Positions 57,060-64,000 of a stretch of DNA of 64,000 nt are shown here, piece after piece; the stretch's first letter is position 1; every line of letters starts with the position of its first letter. The DNA is from Achatina immaculata. Lineage: Eukaryota > Mollusca > Gastropoda > Stylommatophora > Achatinidae. A program made the translations under genes and the position numbers. The notes under the pieces are model-generated. The model saw only the letters and a list, made by a program, of their open reading frames with translations, ran no database searches and had not been told where the DNA came from. The stretch is taken from assembly GCA_009760885.1 (NCBI GenBank), contig CM019715.1, positions 25,128,522 through 25,192,521 on the forward strand, read 5' to 3'.

Positions 57060-57900
57060 TGCTGATGGCTGTCATAATCATCATCACCATCATCATGTGC
57101 CGTGCCTGGACGTGTTGGCGACCTTGTCTCTCCACAGTTTTCTCATCAGTTCTGTTCCTGTGCCTCTCCCACGCCATTTTTCCAAGCCAACTAAGATTTT
57201 CTCTCTTGGTCTGCTCTTCCTTTTCCTGCCTCCAATTTTCCCTTTTGTCAAGGTATTTCCAGTCCCTCCTCTTCTCGTTATGTGGCAAATAAACTTAAGA
57301 CTCCACCCTCCCCCGCCCCGCCCGTGGTGTGTTTATCAAGGTTTGTTTTCACTGGCTTTTCTTAGGCATCCTTCATTTGTTACTTTAGCTGTCCATGATA
57401 TTAACATCCTTCATTTGTTACTTTAGCTGTCCATGATATTAACATCCTTCATTTGTTACTTTAGCTGTCCATGATATTAACATCCTTCATTTGTTACTTT
57501 AGCTGTCCATGATATTAACATCCTTCATTTGTTACTTTAGCTGTCCATGATATTAACATCCTTCATTTGTTACTTTAGCTGTCCATGATATTAACATCCT
57601 TCATTTGTTATTTTAGCTGTCCATGATATTAACATCCTTCATTTGTTACTTTAGCTGTCCATGATATTAACATCCTTCATTTGTTATTTTAGCTGTCCAT
57701 GATATTAACATCCTTCATTTGTTATTTTAGCTGTCCATGATATTAACATCCTTCATTTGTTACTTTAGCTGTCCATGATATTAACATCCTTCATTTGTTA
57801 TTTTAGCTGTCCGTGATATTAACATCCTTCATTTGTTATTTTAGCTGTCCATGATATTAACATCCTTCATAGGAGCCACATTTCATTTGGCCCTAACTCT
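57060..57900 (-). mobile_element. LINE 3' segment containing a 38-bp minisatellite
   Basis: The minus-strand 3' part ends at CATCATCATG with ...WRDLQ-type C-terminal pieces (LGKMAWERHRNRTDEKTVER). Upstream lies the 38-bp array, then GGCCAAATGAAATGTGGCTC continuing the LINE. The array unit reads MLISWTAKVTNE on the minus strand, matching RRMLKVPWTAKITNEE of the family at 1635-2165. Confidence 0.7.
57365..57872. repeat. 38-bp minisatellite derived from LINE coding (about 13 copies)
   Basis: Unit TTCATTTGTTACTTTAGCTG, TCCATGATATTAACATCC. Copies differ mainly at ACTTT or ATTTT. Confidence 0.95.
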
Positions 57901-57987
57901 CTCATCGTTATTTTTGTTCACTGCCCAAGATATGTCGGTATTTTATATTGTTTTGATTCTTACACATAATTCGATATTTATAATCTC

Positions 57988-57989
<2 letters not shown>

Positions 57990-58037
<48 letters not shown>
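57990..58037. repeat. (TA)n microsatellite
   Basis: About 48 bp of TA. Confidence 0.97.
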
Positions 58038-58039
<2 letters not shown>

Positions 58040-58479
58040 CATTCTGGGGTTGCTAGGAAAGTAGTGTGTTAAACATGGACGTTTACGTGTTAGACTAGTA
58101 TTAGTTATCTCAACCTCATTGCCCGTCCAAACCAAACATCCGTGTATAAGACGCAGGGAGATCTTTAAGCGAATTTTAAAAAAAAACAAGCAAACAAAGT
58201 GCGTCTTATATGATGGGAAATAACACATTTTATTTTATCATAACCTTCCCTTGTTTTGTTTTTTTTATACTCTTCGCTGTTTGGTCTTACTCTACATGTA
58301 GACACTTGAGAAATAGATCAGCAGATAGACATTGGTGTTCTAAATCAGAAACAAACGGGTTTCTTACCAGATATAGTTGTAAATGAACCCATGAAATAGC
58401 GTTAAGGGGGTTGATTGGAACAGAGACTAGCTCTTTCACATGCTGAAGATGAGTCCAGGAGAAAATAAAAACTTGTACA

Positions 58480-59395
58480 GGCCGTGTCCATGAACAGCGA
58501 AAGCCGTAGAAGCTGAATTCAGTCAACACAAAAGTTGTAGAATCTTGTGTCCACGAACAGTTCATCAACAACAAAACTTGTTGAAGCCGTGTCCATGAAA
58601 AGCATAACCTCCAGAAGCCATGTCCATGAACAGCAAAACCTGTGGAAGTTATGTTTATTAAAGGCAAAAAAAACTGCAGAAGTCGCGTCCATGAACAGCA
58701 AAACCTATAGAAGCTGTGTCTGTAAACAGCAAAACCTATAGAAGCCGTGTCCATGAACACAAAACCTATATAAACAGTGTCCATGAACAGCAAAACCTAT
58801 AGAAGCCGTGTCCATGAACAGCAAAACCTGTGGAAGTTATGTTTATTAAAGGCAAAAAAAACTGCAGAAGTCGCGTCCATGAACACAAAACCTATACAAA
58901 CAGTGTCCATGAACAGCAAAACCTATAGAAGCCGTGTCCATGAACAGTAAAACCTATAAAAGCTGTGTCCATGAATTTAAAAAAAACTCTATAAGCCGTA
59001 TCCATGAGCAACATAACACATAAGAGTCTATAGAAGCCGTGTCCATGAACAGAAAGACTTGTAGAAGCCGTGTCCATAAACAGAAAAGTCTGTAGAAGCC
59101 GTGTCGTGAAAAGAAAAAAATACTGCAGAAGCCGTGCCCATGAACAGCAAAACCTGTAGAAGCCGTGTCCATAAACAGAAAAGTCTGTAGAAGCCGTGTC
59201 GTGAAAAGAAAAAAATACTGCAGAAGCCGTGCCCATGAACAGCAAAACCTGTAGAAGCCTTGTCCATAAACAGCAAAACCTGTAGAAGCCTTGTCCATAA
59301 ACAGCAAAACCTGTAGAAGCCGTGTCCACAAACAGCAAAACCTGTAGGAGCCGTGTCCATGAACAACAGAACCCCTAAGGATCTCAGCAAAACCT
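58480..59395. repeat. 31-bp minisatellite with higher-order structure
   Basis: Base unit GAAGCCGTGTCCATGAACAG, CAAAACCTGTA, about 27 copies. Two longer composites are duplicated: a GTTATGTTTATTAAAGGCAA-containing block (58640, 58830) and a TCGTGAAAAGAAAAAAATAC-containing block (59104, 59197). Confidence 0.92.
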
Positions 59396-61259
59396 ACAGA
59401 AATTCATGTCATGAGAACCGAAATTTCTTAACATATAGTTAATCTATAGCTCTTGAGGATCTACTGGCCTGCTCTAAAAGAATACCTTATTGGTGGACAC
59501 AAACAAGGGAGACAAACATTAGAATCTATGAAAACTAAGCGTAGAGAATGTATACTTTAAAAATATGTAATACAGTCAGCGATTATGTAATATAATCAGC
59601 GATTATATAATATACTTCTTTCTGGTGACATTTTAAAACAAGTCGTCAGTTTATGTTTTGATCGTTAAATGTACTTTAGATAGTCTGCATTGTTCTAATT
59701 ACAACGATTAGTTAATGTCAAAATCGAAAATAGATTAATTCTCTTCTGTTACTGTGTTAGAAGATTTCCTTTTCTGTATTAATATTTTTCTATTCACAGC
59801 GTATGTTTAGAAGTCACAGATGTTATTTTGCATGGATGATGACGTTAGCACTGTTTTAGCTTGAAAATTTCCCAAGTTCTGTGCAAACTGTGGAATACAA
59901 CAAGATAATTTAGTAATCACGTTATAGAGTTAGCGAGTTTAATTTATAACGTGCATGCATGAACATTTGTGTTCACTTGTTTTTACCTCAGAGTTACGGT
60001 CCATGCACTGATAATGTCTGAGTTTGAAAGGTCAATGCACATATTTTGATTACGTAATTGCATATCCGGGTTTTTATTTTAGCACTGCACATTACTGTTT
60101 TTTTTTCCTATAGCAGTTATAGACAGTGATTATATCACTGATTTTGTTTATTTCGTTAAACTGTTTTTTTTCCCATTCTAGGTAAACTGTTTTTAATGCA
60201 TCCTATTTTTTTTTGTTCTGTTTCTCTGTTTCGTTTGTGTTTCTTGTTTTCACGCGTCTTGCCTCGTTCTATCCTCGCTCCTGTTTTTTGGTCAACCCTG
60301 TAGCTTCCAGTCGAGGTATGTCTAAATTACGAAAATGTTGATCTCGTCTTGTGACTTCTTTAATGCCAGTCGTATGCACATAGACGGCCTTATACATAAA
60401 AAGAATGAAGATTAACCATTTACAGTCCATTTCTTTTTTATAAATTCTAAACCTACTATAAATTGCAATTTATCTACGACAGTATTTTTATCTTTTTTTT
60501 TGTAACTACTATTTTTTCCAACTTTCTGCACTCTAATTTGTAGGTTTAATTTATAAAAGCTTATTTAACGAACAGTAAACGAATTTTGGAAAGTGTTAAC
60601 TCTTTTAATGTGCAATTTTAATAATAAATACCTAACAGACCCGGAAAGGGTTACGATTTATAGTAACTGTTTATTTTCTGTTATTCATAACTTGTCTTAT
60701 TGTGAATGGCGAGATATGGTATGCTTCCAGGAGCATACATTACTGATGCCCGTTGGCCGTTAATGTGTATTTAATCTGCTTTTGTGTTCGAACTTTGATT
60801 GGTTCTGAATGTCCGATACTTTTAAATATACACACGATACTTGCTCTTATTTTGAACTCTTGGACTATTGAACGCCCACTCCACAAGAATTTTTTTTTTT
60901 TTTTTGGTCTTAATTCATCACAGACGCCATGTTTTTCCATACAAACAGAGTATTGTCTATTTTTAGCACTCATGGCAGTTTAAAATTAACAACTCTCAAA
61001 TGCGGAACAAATTTATATGATTGCAATTACTTTATTTTTAGAAGCCTTTTTACACGATCCGTGCTAGTCTAAGAGTTCATGCTTTTTAATCTTTATGCTT
61101 ACTTCAACGTTTATATGACCTCATAATGTGTTTTCCTCATATACGAATGAGTAAATAAACAGAAATAAATATACTGGCTTATGGGAGGGGGTTTTTTTTA
61201 GATATTGTTCAGAAAATATATTTGCTTTTATAAAACTGGTAACTCACCACGATATTCAC
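59396..61259. other. No gene seen (59396-61259)
   Basis: A/T-rich intron-like DNA with T-runs. The next channel exon (S4) was searched for by eye and not found. Confidence 0.45.
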
Positions 61260-61339
61260 CACAAACAGTGAACAGAAGAAGAAGAAGAAGAAGGAGGAGG
61301 AGGAGGAGGAAGGAATGTAAAGCAGAATTCTGATCGGCA

Positions 61340-61380
61340 GGCACTTACACTAACCGTTACACCACCTCGGCACCGGGGAG
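61340..61380 (-). mobile_element. Possible tRNA-derived SINE head (box A only)
   Basis: The minus strand reads GCCGAGGTGGTGTAACGGTT, AGTGTAAGTGCC, like a tRNA D-arm/box A. Box B is not recognisable. Confidence 0.35.
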
Positions 61381-61404
61381 GTAGTGAGATAAAAATTCGC
61401 TGCT

Positions 61405-61524
61405 CCTGTTATTATTATTATTATTAGTAGTAGTAGTAGTAGTACTATAACAGAAGTAGTATAACAGTAGTAGCAGTAGAGGTAATAGTAGCAGTAGTAG
61501 AAGTAGTAGTAGTTGTAACGGTAG

Positions 61525-61556
<32 letters not shown>

Positions 61557-61848
61557 GTAGTAGTAGTAGCAGGTAGTAGTGGAAATAGTAGTAGTAGTAA
61601 CAGTTGTAGTAGTAATAGTATAGTAGTAGTAGTAGTAGTAGTAGTAGTAGGATAGCAACAACAGCAGTAGTAGTAGTTTTAATAGTAGTAGTAGTAGTAG
61701 TACTAGTAACAGTTGTCGTAGTAACAGTATAGCGGCAGTAGTAGTAGTAGTAGTAACAGTTGTAGTAGTAGTAGTATAACAGTAGTAGTAGTAGCAGCAG
61801 TGGTAGCGGTAGTAATAGTGGTAATAATTAGAAGTAGTAGTAGTATTG

Positions 61849-61890
<42 letters not shown>

Positions 61891-61921
61891 ACAGTAGTAG
61901 TAGTGGAAGTAGTAGTAGTAA

Positions 61922-61954
<33 letters not shown>

Positions 61955-62190
61955 AAGTAGTAATAGTCGTAGTAGTAGTAATAGTAGCAGTAGTAGAAGC
62001 GGTATTTTAGTAGTAGTAATAATGGTAATAGTAGTAGTACAAGCAGTATTATTAGTAGTAATAATAGTAGTAATAGAAATAGTAGTATTAGTAGTAGTAG
62101 TAGCACTATTCACTCTGCTACTACTGCTGCTGCTACTACTGATGTTACTGCTATAATAATAATAATAATAATAATACTATTACTACTACA
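61405..62190. repeat. (AGT)n-rich simple repeat block
   Basis: About 780 bp of AGT/AAT trinucleotides with interruptions (TAACAGTTGTAGTAGTA recurring), ending in (AAT)n at 62155. Confidence 0.95.
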
Positions 62191-63410
62191 GCTACTGCAC
62201 AGATGTCTTCTTCGACTACTTCATCTTTTGTACACAGATTGTTCAAGCCTGTCTTTATATTGACCATGGCAATCAAAACCTTTTTACTGTGCTCACTGCA
62301 CAGAACCAGTGAATTTTTGGGGAAGTAAAAGTTACCATAGAACACTGAGGTCAGATAAACGTTACATTTAGCATGTTCTAGTATTGTGCTTTGTGTGTGA
62401 TGAATGTTGTTTCTTTTTACTGCATTCATATTTTGAGCACTTTACTGCGTCTTGTAGATAAAAAAAAAATACAACAAAATCATGAGAACGTTGTAGAGAG
62501 CTGTAAGATACCTGGAACATACATCCACTAAAGAGATAGATTCGCTCTAATTTTGTTAAACTTGACTTGGGAGCTGGTTATTGATTTTTCTTGATATGCG
62601 CGAGTTTATTCTTCTTCTGTTATCTTTTATCTTTCTTCTGTTTTCTTCCTGTAATTTTCTTTTACTTCTCAATTTTCTTTTTATCTGAAGTTGAAAATTT
62701 GACTTGTATGCATTAACATACTTATTCATTTCACAGAGAGACGTGATTTAATTGTGATATGTACTTCAGTATAATCCCCACATAATATTATGTATGTACT
62801 TTTATATGTGCTTAAAACAACATGTAATGAAGAAGGTTTGTTATTGTTAAAGATAAAATTGAAAAAACAGAAAGATGGTCATGTCTGCGATACCCAGCTT
62901 TGATTGTAGTCCGTGTTGATCCTTGGGTGATAAAATCTTGCTTGTCACGATGTCATGTGTGGCTTCCGTATCATTTTGGTTACTTACTGTTTTTGGTTAC
63001 TTATACGTAATACGTTTCTTGTTTATACATGCAACAAACACGCTTGTGGTCCATATGTATATGTATATACTTTTTTTGTGGAAGCAGCTTTTGTATGCGT
63101 CAGTGTCCTATTTCTCTCTCACAGTTATTGAAGTCCTTATGCTCTGTCAAATGCTGTCTTGTCAATTATGCTTAAGCCGTCCTCTCCTCCCTCCCACTTT
63201 TTCGTCTGACAGCGCACGTACGCAGTCTTGGCTGCTCCGACTCACAGCTTTCTGTCAACATTAACACGCCCTGTGTCATTCTTCGAAGATTGTAAATGAT
63301 TGTTTATAAATCTTAGATAATACCCTGAAGATTGTGGCATATCTTAGAGAAGCAAGGACAAAAAAAAAAGCATTTCAATTCATCATGCATCAACACTAAA
63401 TTTAACATCC
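62191..63410. other. No gene confirmed (62191-63410)
   Basis: A 113-codon hydrophobic frame at 62923-63264 has no recognised homology and lies in what should be channel intron or downstream DNA. Otherwise A/T-rich. Confidence 0.4.
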
Positions 63411-63412
63411 TA

Positions 63413-63816
63413 CAGGGTGTTTCATAAAGACGGGACACATTGTAAACACAAATGTCTAGGAGGGGAACAGACACATGCAAGATAGAATGTGTGTAATATA
63501 TATCCAAAATTCAGGGGTTCATAACAATGTTCAGGGTCTGAACATCACCTCCTTTAGATGATCACTTCCTCGAAGAGAACATTCTTTGACTCTCTATCCC
63601 CGTCATAACATGACGCAGCACACCAGCAGGAGTGCCCGCTATCTCTCTCAGGATGCCTTGAGTTCCAAAACTGCATGGGACATCATATGAAACGCTCTTG
63701 AACGAACATTGTTGTAAACTCTATCTTTGGTATGTATGACAAACATTCCATATTAAATGCACTTGTTCCAATTCTAGACAACTGCCTTTTAAACCCTATT
63801 ATTTTGAAACACCCTG
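63413..63816. mobile_element. Mariner-like non-autonomous DNA transposon
   Basis: TIRs CAGGGTGTTTCATAAA (63413-) and TTTTGAAACACCCTG (-63816), each flanked by TA (63411-63412 and 63817-63818), the IS630/Tc1/mariner target signature. The minus strand at about 63575-63660 reads REIAGTPAGVLRHVMTGIES, QRMFSSRK and a stop, like a transposase C-terminus, so this is an internally deleted copy. Confidence 0.85.
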
Positions 63817-64000
63817 TATATATCCGGCATAAACATATTTATATCTTTATTTGAAATCACACTAAAATGTATTTATAATTCACATTCTCAAGAAGTAATT
63901 CATACTTTAGCTTTTCGTGTACCATGTAACTGTGATACACTCTCTCAAGCCCTAACGAGTTAGGGCCACAGTCATTGTTCTTTGTTCAACCCTAATACAA

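Larger units (their letters stand above)
55893..58223. mobile_element. TIR DNA transposon (non-autonomous) with nested LINEs
   Basis: Left end CCCGTCGTATAAGACGCGC and right end GTGCGTCTTATATGATGGG are inverted copies (16 of 19). GTATAAGACGCAC/GAATAAGACGCAT sub-repeats fill 55905-56015. The ends look like those of pogo/Tigger-type elements from memory, not verified. LINE copies at 56285-56885 and 57060-57900 lie inside. Confidence 0.65.

Noticed and set aside
62923..63264. 113-codon hydrophobic protein
   Set aside because: Hydrophobicity follows from T-rich DNA. No family motif, splice support or start context.

Overview
The window is eukaryotic DNA, not bacterial. It has no operons and almost no uninterrupted coding sequence. 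It does have APE-RT LINE fragments, tRNA-derived SINEs, DNA transposon remnants, dozens of minisatellites, and one split animal gene. The repeat-rich intron structure and the invertebrate-looking erg-type potassium channel exons fit a lophotrochozoan, most likely a mollusc (cephalopod- or gastropod-like). The species cannot be fixed from this sequence alone.

The only conserved host gene seen is an erg/KCNH-type voltage-gated K+ channel on the + strand. Two consecutive exons are visible: 49745-49869 (S1 and S1-S2 loop) and 54130-54364 (S2, S2-S3 linker and S3). Their phases match across a 4.26-kb intron and join into 120 codons, one of them split by the intron. No upstream PAS/N-terminal exon and no downstream S4/pore/CNBHD exon was found, so the rest of the gene must lie in very large introns or outside the window. 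All DNA from 49870 onward is intronic apart from the second exon, and the DNA before 49745 is probably intron or 5' flank.

The most striking structure is at the end of the first channel exon. The last exon bases and the 5' splice site are the founder unit of a 34-bp tandem array (about 49845-50860). The array has kept a perfect 34-bp register for 29 further copies, nearly all carrying a donor-like (C)A(G/A)|GTATGT. It is in effect a splice-donor minisatellite fused to a conserved ion-channel exon.

Layout. 1-6 kb: LINE ends, a twin-primed inverted LINE (1635-3670) and a hAT-like non-autonomous element. 6-14 kb: minisatellites and LINE remnants. 14-22 kb: a 50-bp satellite broken up by LINE insertions, including a near-full-length RTE-type LINE (about 15935-19140, minus). 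22-30 kb: pentamer repeat, mariner end, and LINE copies that have grown internal minisatellites. 30-47 kb: many minisatellites, a 606-bp foldback palindrome, SINEs and an inverted LINE pair. 47-54.4 kb: LINE ends and the channel exons. 54.4-64 kb: GA-rich tract, a TIR element with nested LINEs, a higher-order 31-bp repeat, AGT repeats, and a mariner-like non-autonomous element.

A recurring theme is that tandem repeats arise from identifiable parent sequence (LINE coding regions, a SINE tail, an exon/donor junction), and that each LINE family ends in its own short microsatellite tail. No rRNA gene, functional tRNA gene or CRISPR array was seen.
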